From assembly GCA_001972305.1 (NCBI GenBank), contig BDDD01002118.1, positions 1-64,000 of the forward strand: a stretch of DNA of 64,000 nucleotides, read 5' to 3'. The stretch is from Cephalotus follicularis. Lineage: Eukaryota > Streptophyta > Magnoliopsida > Oxalidales > Cephalotaceae. Below, one piece after another: positions 1 through 11,427 of this stretch. Made by a program: the position numbers and the translations under genes. The notes beneath the pieces are model-generated. The model was not told the origin of the DNA. It searched no databases and worked only from the letters and a program-made list of their open reading frames with translations. Within the stretch, counting starts at the first letter, position 1, and every line of letters begins with the position of its first letter.

Positions 1-720
1 ATCCCACAAGTCCGAGGACACTCCTCGGACTCAAAGGCAAAAGGCCATTTTCATGGTGCGATGGCCGAGGAATCCCTCGGCCCATAGTAATTACCAGGTG
101 GAGAACAGGAGATACGGTCTCCTGTATACAGAAGCTGAGGATCTCTTCCTCCGAAGAGATTGTACTTGCCCCATCCTCGGAACCACGGCAGAAATATACT
201 TTCATCTGCAACCATATCACAGTCAATACAACCCTATAATGAAGAACCTAAACATTATCTATGGGATAAGGGGATAATCATGACCAGATTTGTTGGGATT
301 TAAGCTTATCCAAATAAAGAGATAGAGTCTCAATCAACAACTATAACAAAGGAAAGAAGAGAAAAATCAGGCGGAGATAAGGGAATGTCCGAGATCCTCG
401 GCACTTCCTAGGGGATAACGATCATATCCATTCACACGCTCATCCAGTTACAATAATCCACTATAAATACAAGTTCAACATACTAGACAAAGGTCAGCAA
501 TTTTTACATTCAAGAAAGATAATATTTCATCTGTACTTGACTAACTTGAGCGTCGGAGTGTCCCCGGGAGAACAACCTCCTGGGCCTTCACCACTGTTGC
601 TCCTTGTGCAGGTGTCCGAGATCAGTTTCTTCCTCACAGGCATTCAGTGACAAGCGTTTCTCTTAACAAATAAAAGTCCTCCACGTAGGATACTGTTGAG
701 AGAAGATTTCTGTATCAACA
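1..720 (+). mobile_element. LTR fragment, Tat/Retand-like, 3' end intact
   Basis: The right part of a long terminal repeat; its left end lies outside the window. A TATA box (TATAAATA, 462-469) is followed about 100 bp later by the family hallmark GTCGGAGTG and a CCGGGAG/CTCCTGG stem-loop. The LTR finishes at 713-720 with TATCAACA, matching the ...CATCAACA end of the complete element at 15.1 kb. Nothing that follows looks like a primer-binding site, so this is probably a solo LTR or a truncated element. It points in the same direction as the host gene starting at 944, so its promoter could read towards that gene. Confidence 0.75.
564..583 (+). promoter_or_regulatory. Conserved LTR stem-loop downstream of TATA
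   Basis: CCGGGAG (564-570) pairs with CTCCTGG (577-583), with one G-U pair, around a short loop. It lies 102 bp downstream of the TATA box start. The same arrangement recurs in four other LTRs of this window. Confidence 0.55.
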
Positions 721-943
721 AAAATAAATATTTGATTAGATTTATGATTCAACTATGGATGGATCCTACTTAAATCTCAAACCCCTAACATGTAAGGTTG
801 CATGTTCGGTCTAGTTCACCCAAATTTAGGATCCGGGTTGGGCGTGGTGACCCAAATTGACATAATATAAACCACTGACTAGGTTGCATCCTCATGAATG
901 TGGGTGTGAGTCTCTTCTCTTGTCTTCTCTTCTCCATGAACTG
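721..943 (+). promoter_or_regulatory. Proximal upstream region of the N-methyltransferase gene
   Basis: About 220 bp between the end of the LTR and the first plausible ATG. It is AT-rich at first, then has a CT-rich stretch (911-934, TCTCTTCTCTTG...) of the kind common in plant 5' UTRs. I see no convincing TATA box here. Transcription could start in this segment or in the LTR upstream. Confidence 0.35.
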
Positions 944-3900
944 ATGGACAGAGAAATGCCTAATACACCTGGAGTGCAGGTGGAAGACGAGGAACGACGT
1001 CGTCAAAGGAAGCTTGAAGAAGCTCTTGAAATCAAATCCCTTAGGAGAATTATTAGTGCATATCTCAAGTAATCTCTTGTAACTTTTTTTTATATAATGT
1101 CTGCCCCCTAAAATATTTCATTTTTTTTTTTGACCAATTTCTGTTCATTCATTCCATCATGTGTTGCTATAATTATATGAATATGGGGCTTAGGTCGTAA
1201 GTTTGGTTTTAAAAACGTTTAAAGGATCAAATTTTATTTGAGTATTTGTTGTTGAAAAACACAATTGACTCGTTTGGTTTTGTTGCTTAATGTGTTTATG
1301 GATTCAGCTATCCAGAGGCTGCAGAGGAGGATGTCAAAAGATACGAAAGATCTTTTAGAAAGCTTCTGCCTGCACACAAGGTATCCTTAAATCTCTTGCT
1401 AATGTGACACCATTTGTGTTACTGCGCCCTCGCGCGTATTTGCCTATATTCACCTTTCTTAGTGAAAAATCGTCACTCTCTGTCCACTGTTCTACTTAAT
1501 AGTGTTATCTCTTTAGCTGAGTCTTGTCCTTCTGTCATTACAATCTATCAAGTTCTTTATTCCATTTTCATATGCCATGCTTTTCAGGCTTTATTATCTC
1601 ACTACCCATTCAAGTTTCAAAAACTGAGAAGGTAATTTTTCGTAGCTTAATCAGGAATAGTTATTTTCGTGAATCAATATTAAAGGAATTAAACTCGGGT
1701 TTCTTGTCCTAAGAACTCAGATAATATGAGTTGTTGTAATATTGTAATATCTTCAGAAGGTGACTGAAACTTTATATGCTTTTAAGTCGCAACTGTTCAA
1801 GCCAACCCATCATCATTATGTTTGCACTCCATGAAATTCCTGTTCTTGCATATCTTTTGCGATGGACCTTATCTTTCCTTGTCATCGAAGCATGAAACCT
1901 TTTTGACATCCTTCCCTCCTGGTGATATTTACTGATCTCAAAACAAATAGGAAACCAATAAAGGGGTATTGAATTTAGAACCAGATATTGAATCAGTAGA
2001 ATCAAATTTTATTTGAACTTCTGAACTAACCTTTAACACTGTCAACATAAAGTTTGAAGCATATGAATGTCAGTAGCAAGATTCCTAGGAAGGCACTGTC
2101 CTTCGGCTCCCCACTTCTCTAATACGCTGCACATGCATAGCATGGACTATTTATTAGTAATTTCGAGTGATACGAAGTTGAGCTACCATTTTAGTGGCAT
2201 ACTTTACCATACAACCTTGTAATGGTGCAATATAGTGTAAGGACACAGAAGCTCAAGTAGGACAGTTTGGGGTAGTCAGGTTTGGGTTGTTTGATGTCCT
2301 TGATTTACGTTTGAAGAGGGTGAAAAGAGTAGAAAACTGAGCAGACGGTTTAGGGTTTGAGCAAAGGTATATGTTGGAATCAAAATTTAAAAAAAAAAGA
2401 AAAGAAAAAGAAAACTAAGACATCTGGATTATTTAAGAAATTTCCCTTAGACCGGTAATTCGTGAGGTTTTGGTTCAATTTGATTTACGGGCGGATTAGG
2501 GCTTGAAAAGAATGATTTGTAGAGTTTATAAGAGGTTGGATTGTTACTATATTAGGATAAAATTGGTTTCTAAATAATTACACTAAGGAAAACAAGAATA
2601 AAAAATAGTTTCTAAGATCATACTCAAAGTCCTAATTATCACCTCTAAGGCTCACAAACATCCCACGTCACACCTACGGATCGGCAAGCATCACACTTCG
2701 TTTAGGGCTGCATCATAGGATCTGAAAAAGATCTTCAGAGCCACTGAATTTGTAAAAGTAAATTTATTATGTGAATAATTGGAAGGGTTTATTAACTAGC
2801 ATTTGCATTTTTTTTTGGAAAGTAACTAGCATTTGCATTACAGAATAAGAAATAACTAAAACCTGAACTTATGTAGAATTGCTAATAAAGACCTGAATCT
2901 GCTGATCATTTCATAAAACATATATGCTTGACCTTTCTCCATGCTCAGTGACCGAATGACAAAGGTTTTTACCGCTTTCTCTTCTTCCCAGCCCTCTTGG
3001 ATTGATCATCTTGCTACAACAAACCAAGCTTAGTAAAATGAATCTAATGGAAATTTAGTTAAATGACATAAAAAAGCCAATGGACCACTTTTTTACCCCA
3101 TATCCAACATTGCTGGATATTAGAAAAAACAGAAACCTATGCTTAAGAAGTAGATAAAACTTTAATATATCAACTACTTTCTACTGACAATTAAACTAGA
3201 AGAAGACTATTGATGACTAAATAAAGGTGTGATCTCAAGCATAAGATTATAATTTCTTCCTCACTAGTGTAATTCTTTCTAGTACATTTTCTATACTTTA
3301 CTAAGGTACTAACAACAAAGAAACTGCCTTATTATACGCTCAAAATTTAAATCTGATCTAATGATAATCTTTTGCTTGATTATTTAGATTATGTTTTGAT
3401 TTTCAGGTGTATATCAATGAATTCATATTTCATATTTAACATGCTTCAGGTGAGTTTTTACCTCCATTTCTTCCTTCAAACCAAATATCATTGGAAATTT
3501 AATTGTTATCTGCCTAGCAGGCATTCGAACCGCCCCTTGATATGAGCCAGGACATAAATATTTGTGTGGACCCACATCTTGAGCATGCCCCAAATGATCA
3601 TCCCTGCTCAGGAAAGAGAGATGCTTGCTCTTGTCAATCTACTTCTGCCAGTTCCAAACTTGATCAAGCCTGCATCATGGAAGGGTGCAATACAATGTGC
3701 AGGATTCCAAAAGAAGTGACTACCAATGAGGTCTTTGCAACACTTTAACTATTTGAACTCTTTTGTTAGTGATTATTGTTGAAACTAATTTATGGTTGAC
3801 TCCATTTATGTCTTTTTCATTTAGAGATTTGACTTCTGTAGATAACAACAGGAGGTGAAAATTGAGGTTCATCAAGAGTACACCAGTGGTAGCTGTCCTG

Positions 3901-6161
3901 TGGGCCCGGATGATAAGAGAGAGGCAGGTCATTGTTGTGAAAATGATGTAACCGACTCCTGTGGACATGTAATGCAATTTGGTTCACGTCAACCTGTTCT
4001 TTAAAAATAATGAATTATTCCTTAACTAAAGATGTTATTGTGTCAGCTATGAATTCCTTATGAATAATTTAATGGTAAATGGGTGATTGATACATGATGT
4101 TACCAATTAGTAGCTTTATTTATGAGTTGGAATTTCATGAATGTTCAAGTCATTCCAACCAGACTCGCTTCTGAGGCCGTGCCGAGTCAGAAAGGCTTTG
4201 ATGAATGCTTAATGAGTAATATAATGGGCAATGAGTCATTTAGGCATGATATCTCCAATTGGTATCATGTCATTAATTATGACGATGAATTTCATGCATG
4301 TCATTTTGTTCTCTTAGAAATTTATTTGTGTTTTTGTATGCTACAACTTTCAGATGCATTAACAGATTATAGTGCTTTATTCTTTTAGTTTATTTCATTG
4401 ATCTTGATCTTTCCTCTTTCAACATGTATGCCTCTCTCTCTCCAAATTTATCATTAGGTCTAACATCAATGGATTTCTGAGGTACTGAGAGTGATTTGAA
4501 GGCTCTATGTATAGGTTTGCTGGTATAGAGGGGCAGCTCTATAAACCCTCCTATACTTGTATACGGGTTTCTTTTAGAAAACAATTTTGAACTTGTTTCA
4601 AAAAAAGAGAGGGATTTGAAGGAGGGGAAAAAGGATAATGTTCATTAATGCATCAGAAGTCATGACCAATGGACCAATATGGCACTTAGGCATAGAGTTC
4701 CTTTTAAAAAAAAAAAAAAATTTACTTTATTTAATGGGTTTTGAAATTCCTCTAGTATCTGAAATTCCTTCCTTGAAATAGGAAGTACATGATATCTGAA
4801 GTGAGCAGTCAACTGTTGTATCTTTATGATCCAGCATAAGGTTGCATTCAGTTTTACTTTCTTTTCTTTTTTCCTTACTTCCATTTGGTCGAATGCATTA
4901 TGCTGAATTAATTCTCTTGCTTGCTGTTGTACACATGCAGGTGTCGTCATCATCTCGTGACTGGTTGGATCCATCGTTACAGATGAATGTTGGTTTAGTT
5001 GATGTTGATAAGGTATTTTTGTTCACTTTTTGCTGAAACTTTCTGTATAATGATTGTACTTCTGGTTTGCTTAAACTGTGACCAAAATCTATTGAATTGG
5101 TTGGATATAGCTCTTTTATTTTGAGGTTTTATATATCTGAGATGGTTGCACATGTGCGTTCTGTTTGTAGTAATGTGTGTTGTGTGTGTTCTCTCTCTCA
5201 AACAGTAGCAATGGTAACTATGTTTTGTTGTCATTGTTAACAGTTTTGAGATGTTTGTTTATAACAATATTAGTGACAGGATAAATTAAATCCTTTGGAC
5301 ATGGTTTTTTTTATGTAAAGGCCACATGACTAGGTTGCAATTCTCGTTCAAATGTGGCTATACCATTCAATTTAATCTGGAGAAGATTTAAGATGAGTAT
5401 AATAGTAATATAAGCTGTACTCATTTAAGAGACGATAATGACTGTTTTTTTTTCATTTCTTAATTATTTGAACTAGTTTGGGATGATGCCACAACATTGG
5501 TTACTCCTGCCTCAAATTTTATTGAAAGGATGATTCTACCCATACCATCTTCTGTCTTAGTTTGCTAAAAATAAGGGTGAAATTGTCTTTTAACTCATAT
5601 TTGCTTTGGCCGGAGTATTAAGTGTGTAGAATCCGATACAGATATATATTCTTGGATCAATGCTCTGTTAAATACAGGATTCCTGGGACAATGTATAGCC
5701 TTATGAAATTTTTTAAAATCTTTAATCTACTAGGTAATTTATGTCGAAATTGTTTTGTCTAAAAGCTGCTATTGTAATGTACTATATGGATCAAAAGGGC
5801 TGTCTGAGTTTCATCATCCTACACTTAATTATAATAATACACCTTTAGTTTAACTCTGATATCAAGCTTGATCACTCATGCTCCAGTAAAAGCAGACTGG
5901 TACTTATTTACCAGCATTCTTGAGGTGGCAATTTTCAGCATTAGCTTAAATGATTATTTTGTTTTGGTTGGAGTTATCGATTTAGGTAGAGGCTTTGAAA
6001 CACAATCTTATACTGGGATGACACCGTCATTGCAGAGGCAGTGGTAAATAATAGCTTCTGTCATATAAATTTTAACTCTCCTTCTACAATGTCCTCGTTT
6101 TACTACAATATGTACATACTCATCTATCCTACATTAGGATTGTTTCACGAATATGGTTGGA

Positions 6162-6192
<31 letters not shown>

Positions 6193-9045
6193 GTGTGTTT
6201 AAAGGACAGTGGTCGGTGGACTTGCTTTACAAAATATGTGGTTTGTAAATGTATTTATTTCTTTTTCAGGTTCGTTGTATAATAAGGAACATAGTTAGAG
6301 ACTGGGCAGCAGAGGTGGTGTTTTAATATTCATTGTTTCTTTTTTTGTTTTAGAGTTATCTTCTGCGATTTTTGAGCAAAGGCTTAAGATTTCTTTCAAT
6401 TACTATTTTTAATACAGGGACAGAAAGAGCGTGATCAGTGCTACAAGCCTATTCTTCAAGAGCTCGATGCCCTCTTCCCTGACCGCTCTAAGGAGAGGTA
6501 CCCTGTTTCCTTCTTGCTGCTTTTCTTGTTTCCAACTGTAATATCTTGATTGTTGACTTAGTTTATAGCTCTTGATAATATCCATTCTGTATGGGTTTCT
6601 AGTTTAATGTTTCTAAAAGAAAATTTTGGTGAACAGCCCTCCGGCTTGTTTAGTTCCTGGGGCAGGACTTGGGCGTCTAGCTTTGGAAATTTCATGTCTT
6701 GGTATGCATAATATGTCAAATTTGTTAGAATCTTTCCCTTGACCCATTTTTTTATAGAGTGCCTAATAACTCGTACTATTGAACAGGCTTTATTAGCCAG
6801 GGAAATGAGTTTTCCTACTACATGATGATATGCTCGAGTTTTATTCTTAATCAGTAAGAATTTCATGATTACTGTTTTCTAGTCAGATGAAAGTTCATCT
6901 ATACTAAGAGATTGTTCATTTATTGATCTCCAATTCTATAATTTCTTTTTGCTATTCTCTGATACCTTTTTTTTTTTTGAGCTTATCAGTACTCAAACTG
7001 CTGGGGAATGGACGATATATCCTTGGATCCACAGCAACTGTAATTCACTTTCAGATGGTGACCAACTTCGTTCTATTTCAGTACCAGATATTCATCCAGC
7101 AAGGTTATTCAACCTGCTCCTCAAGTTTGTTGTTTCTTCCAAATGTTTTAGATGTAGTCGTGTTTAAATGATTTGTTTCCTTTGGCCCATTTGTATATGC
7201 CCAACTCACTTCATGTTCTTGCAAGTTTTTTTCGCATTTTGATTTTGATAGCTGATTTTCCGTGCGAACAGTGCTGGGATTACTGAAGGCTTTTCTATGT
7301 GTGGTGGCGACTTTGTTGAAGTCTACAGCGATCCAAGCCAAGTAGGTAGGATATTACGATAACTTCTTTGTCTAGGCACCCTTATTTACATGCATATTGG
7401 GATTGAGGTATCAAATACTAATTCTATGAAAATGTAAAATTTTGTTGTGCATTGCCCTGTCATTTTAAGCTCGGCTCTGCTCAAGGGCATCGTCACACTT
7501 ATAATTTTTGCTTGGAACTCATTACCATGTTAGATAGAGGTATTATTTAGGCCCATATTCTTGGTAAATTACATTGAAGATATCTCTTGCAACATTTTGT
7601 TGACTGTCTTTTTTTTTTTTGTGGCCACCCTGCATTGATTGCAATATTCTGAGGGTAATTTGTCAGCTTTATAATTTACATTCAGAACTCAGTACCATAC
7701 TAAATATAAGTATTTATTTTAGTCTAGTGATCTTAGTAAAGTTCAATCATTGAAATTTTTTTTTTATCTGTTTATCATTCACTCATCAGTGTCTGCTCAT
7801 TCATAGACCATGCATTATTTTAATCATTTTCTATGTACTGTAAATCCTTGAAAGCTTAAACCAAAGAAATCTAAGTGCAGAATATCAGTGGTAACTTACG
7901 AATTTGCTTTGGGATTCACAAATCAGATCCTTTATATTCTTGTCTTGCTTCTGGTACTGAATAATTTAAAGAAATTGTTTTGACACCCAACGCCCACCAT
8001 GGCAAATCAATGCTAATGGACTTATACGAAGAGAATTTGTGGTACCTGCAGGAGTTTGGGATGTGGTTGTGACTTGTTTCTTTATTGATACGGCACACAA
8101 CATTGTTGAATACATCGAAATCATATCAAGAATTTTGAAAGATGGGGGAGTAAGTTCCTTCAAGCTGTTTTAATTTGTTCTTTACTTTTGTTCCTTTCAA
8201 TGCTTTGCTATTGGCTTGATCAAATTTTACTGAGTGACAGGTCTGGATAAATTTGGGTCCCTTACTGTATCACTTTGCGGATATGTATGGACCAGATGTA
8301 AGCTTTGTTATGTTAAAGCACGCAATCCTTCTGCACATTTTGAGAATGGATTGAGTGGTTAAAAGGATGTTGCTTGCTGTTATATATATATATATATATA
8401 TTATTTTTTTCATTTCTTCTTTCCTAGGAGATGTCCGTGGAGCTGAGTTTGGAAGATGTAAAGAGGGTTGCTTTACATTATGGATTTCAGTTTGAGGTAA
8501 ACTCGACATATATGCTTTTCGTTTTCTGTGCATTCACTATAACTTGTGTTAATTAACATTTGCTTTATCTGACTTGGTCATGGACTGCAGAAGGAAAATA
8601 CCATCGAGACAACTTACACTGCAAATCCTCGATCTATGATGCAAGTAAGCTTCTAACCCTTTGATTAAGATTTTTCTCCTTTGAATTTGTATATCAAGCA
8701 TCCTAGTGAATCCAAATAGTAACAGTGTTCGATGTGCTATGGTATGATCGTTGCATATGGTGTGATTCTTGCATATGGAGGAGGTTCTGTTGTCTGGATC
8801 TATTTTGGTGTCTATAAGGTCCAAATCTGAGCAGCGTGAAATGTTTGGAGTAGCTAAGCTATAGTAGAAATAAATATAGAAATGAAATTGAAATTATTTG
8901 TGGAAATTATTAAAACTCATCTTATCTACTAAGTCTTGTTGCTTTTGGGCCTTTTTAAGTCTGATATCTTTTGCAGAATCGATACAACGCTGCATTTTGG
9001 ACAATGAGAAAGAAATCAGCAACAGAGAATCATGTCACACCATAA
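944..9045 (+). CDS. CARNMT1: Carnosine N-methyltransferase-like protein (N2227-like, SAM-dependent)
   Basis: Eighteen exons: 944-1068, 1308-1380, 1588-1631, 3407-3449, 3521-3730, 3852-3968, 4941-5012, 6270-6314, 6418-6497, 6637-6701, 6787-6853, 6990-7103, 7272-7345, 8052-8149, 8241-8297, 8428-8496, 8591-8644, 8977-9045. All junctions are GT/AG, the phases join without a break, and the product is 491 residues. The family transfers methyl from S-adenosylmethionine to histidine-containing dipeptides such as carnosine; the plant substrate is not clear. Seen: a SAM-binding loop VPGAGLGRLA (about 276-285), then the family blocks GNEFSYYMM (297-305), GEWTIYPWIHSNCN (319-332), FSMCGGDFVEVY (359-370) and FIDTAHN (387-393). 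Residues 96-204 form a Cys/Ser-rich insert with less family likeness. The start could be 944 or the in-frame ATG at 956; both precede the conserved ERRRQRKLEEALE helix. The reading frame is intact, so the gene is probably functional. Confidence 0.9.
6161..6188. repeat. (CT)n microsatellite in intron 7
   Basis: An uninterrupted run of about 14 CT dinucleotides inside the 1.26 kb seventh intron of the methyltransferase gene. Confidence 0.9.
7497..7750. repeat. Diverged direct duplication within intron 13
   Basis: Segment 7497-7580 is repeated in diverged form at about 7667-7750. Shared blocks are TTATAATTT, GAACTCA.TACCAT, TATTTAG and CTTGGTAAA/CTTAGTAAA. This is an old local duplication of intron sequence; no function is visible. 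Confidence 0.55.
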
Positions 9046-10904
9046 AGACAATTACTAGCCCATACCATATGGTTTTAGAATAGTTCTTCATGAGTTGGTT
9101 ATTGTGTTATGTGTAAGCTTTGGTTTCGTCAAATTTTGTGGTCCTTCTGCCTAATTGAGACAACTGCTAATTCTTTGTAATTTTCTGGTATTTACATGAT
9201 ATAAAGCATTTTTTAAAAATAATTTGTGAGGGTTTAAAAGAAGTGCACAATATTTTTTTTCGTCCAGAAATTGTCTCCTGTTTCTGGTCGTACGGGAATG
9301 GTAAAACGGATCAGCCTCAGAATTGTCGTACCCGATACCGAACCGTGTGACTACCTTAAATCTGATAGTCGAGTTAAACCCATTTAAGTTTATATCAGTT
9401 TTCAGAATCTGTTTCGTTCAGATTCTTCATACAACTTAAATCACTGGTCTCACTTGATTTGCATAAACGAGTAGGACACTTGAAACATACCTTACTGTCC
9501 CTCTCACAGGTTCTCAGGAAGTAGGTAATGCATTTCTTTTTATACAGTTTACCATTGACAAATATGGATATTATTATCCCATTAAATGTAAATTTAGACT
9601 AGACATATAAACCACCAACGTATCACTTTGTTTATAAAAAGAATCTTCTAGCCACGATATATACCGAATTTTTTGTACATTTGATATGAATATCTTATAA
9701 AACGATGGGTACATGACCTCAAAATAAAAAAAAAAGACTATTTAGTCACATATAGTCTTGACGTTTAGGGTTTGGACATTTTACTTTTATTATAACAATA
9801 AAAACATGTTAGTGCATGTCAATGATGAGGTTAAAGGAATTTTCTCATGTGAGGACTGATGTATCTTAGCGTCTATATTTTTTAAATTTTAAAAATATTT
9901 GACATATAAGTGAGGGACTAAAAAATTTTTAGCTATAGTTAGGGAATAAACATACATTTGTGTGTTTTTTTTTTTTTGAAGGAAACAAGCTTTTTCGATC
10001 ACGGTGGTTAACCGAGCAGCTAGATATTAGCAAAACAGTATTCTGTAATTCATTAAACCTTATTTGTTTTATATTAATTGCTTCTCTTATTCGTGAGACG
10101 GTGCCTATAGTGGTAGCGATACTGTGAATTTAGAAATGATAAAATATGATAGAGAGATTAATGTGTTTTTTAACTTCTAACGTCATGATTAATATGCAAT
10201 TATGATCATGGAGTTGTTAACGGTCATAAAATAAAATGATTAATGTATTCGATCAACATGGGTGTCATCAATATCGATGTCATTTGTTTGCATTTATTGA
10301 GGTACTTATGGTAAGTGGATCAAGAAAAGATATAATAAGTACATTTATTTAAATTTAAAAATAAATACTGAATATCACTTATCATCAAAATATAAGAAGT
10401 AGTGTTAATTGATTTTTTAGACAAAAATATCCTCATATTTTATGTTGTATTGATTTTTATATACTATTATTTTAATTTAAGTTTTTAGTAAGTATGAACT
10501 AATTTATATACTTTTGCATGGTAGATTATGTATTTTATTAGTTGAATAATTTTATTCTCAGATAAATTGTTGAAAATGATAACAATTAAGAATATGAATT
10601 TTTTTTTTACTTATAGTCATAAATAATATTATTATGTTTAAATTATTTATTTATATTATATTGGTATGTAATATAAATTTAAGAATATTTTTATGCTGAA
10701 ACATAAAAAAAATAACCAATATTTATAGTTTATTCTAATTTCTATAAAACAACATATTTTTTTAATAGGTCAGAAAGTCAAAATAAAAAATTATACATAT
10801 TCAAATCTTTTAATCAGCACAGTTATCAAACGATGCTATCCATTCAGTATTCAGTTACTGCTTCTTAACGATTATTCACTATCAATCGAGTCATGCTATT
10901 AATC
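9046..10904. other. AT-rich intergenic DNA, nothing recognised
   Basis: The 3' flank of the methyltransferase gene followed by strongly AT-rich sequence. I see no ORF with family likeness, no terminal repeats and no RNA gene. The first 200 bases probably hold the 3' UTR and poly(A) site. Confidence 0.5.
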
Positions 10905-11040
10905 ACAAGTGTGAGACATCACAAGTGATTTGTAAAAATATCATTGGTAATTTTTTAAACACCATTAATGATGTTTTAACTTTAATAAAACAATCACTAA
11001 TGATACTGTGACAACTCACTTGTGATCATTTGTAATGTAA
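10905..11040. mobile_element. Small MITE-like inverted repeat
   Basis: The left arm reads TCACAAGTGATTTG ... TATCATTGGTAAT. The right arm, read on the other strand, is TCACAAGTGAGTTGTC ... TATCATTAGTGAT. The arms enclose a short AT-rich loop. No clear TSD could be assigned, so the class is unknown. Confidence 0.45.
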
Positions 11041-11426
11041 ACTCATTTTTGTTTCATAACATTATTGATATCAATCAAATGTTGGTCCATTTGTTTACCT
11101 TAAGTGATAATTAACAACTGATTGATGTTAAATAATTAAAATATAGTAATTGAATACTAAATAGATAATATGATAATTATGCTGATTAAATAGTTTAAAT
11201 ATATATAATTTCTCATTTTGATCTTTTGAAATAATAAAAAATATATTATTTTATAAAAATTAAAATAAATTATGAATCTTCATCATTTTTTATGTTTTAA
11301 CATAAAAAATATTCATAAATCTATTTTAATTACCAATATAATATAAATAATCAATTTAATGATAGTATTTTTATTTATGACTATTAGTAATTTCTTTGTT
11401 TATATTTCTACTTAATTATATTTTTT
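11041..11426. other. AT-rich intergenic DNA, nothing recognised
   Basis: Almost pure A/T sequence with no ORF and no repeat boundary that I can define, ending in a T-run (11420-11427) next to the retroposon. Confidence 0.5.
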
Positions 11427-11427
11427 T

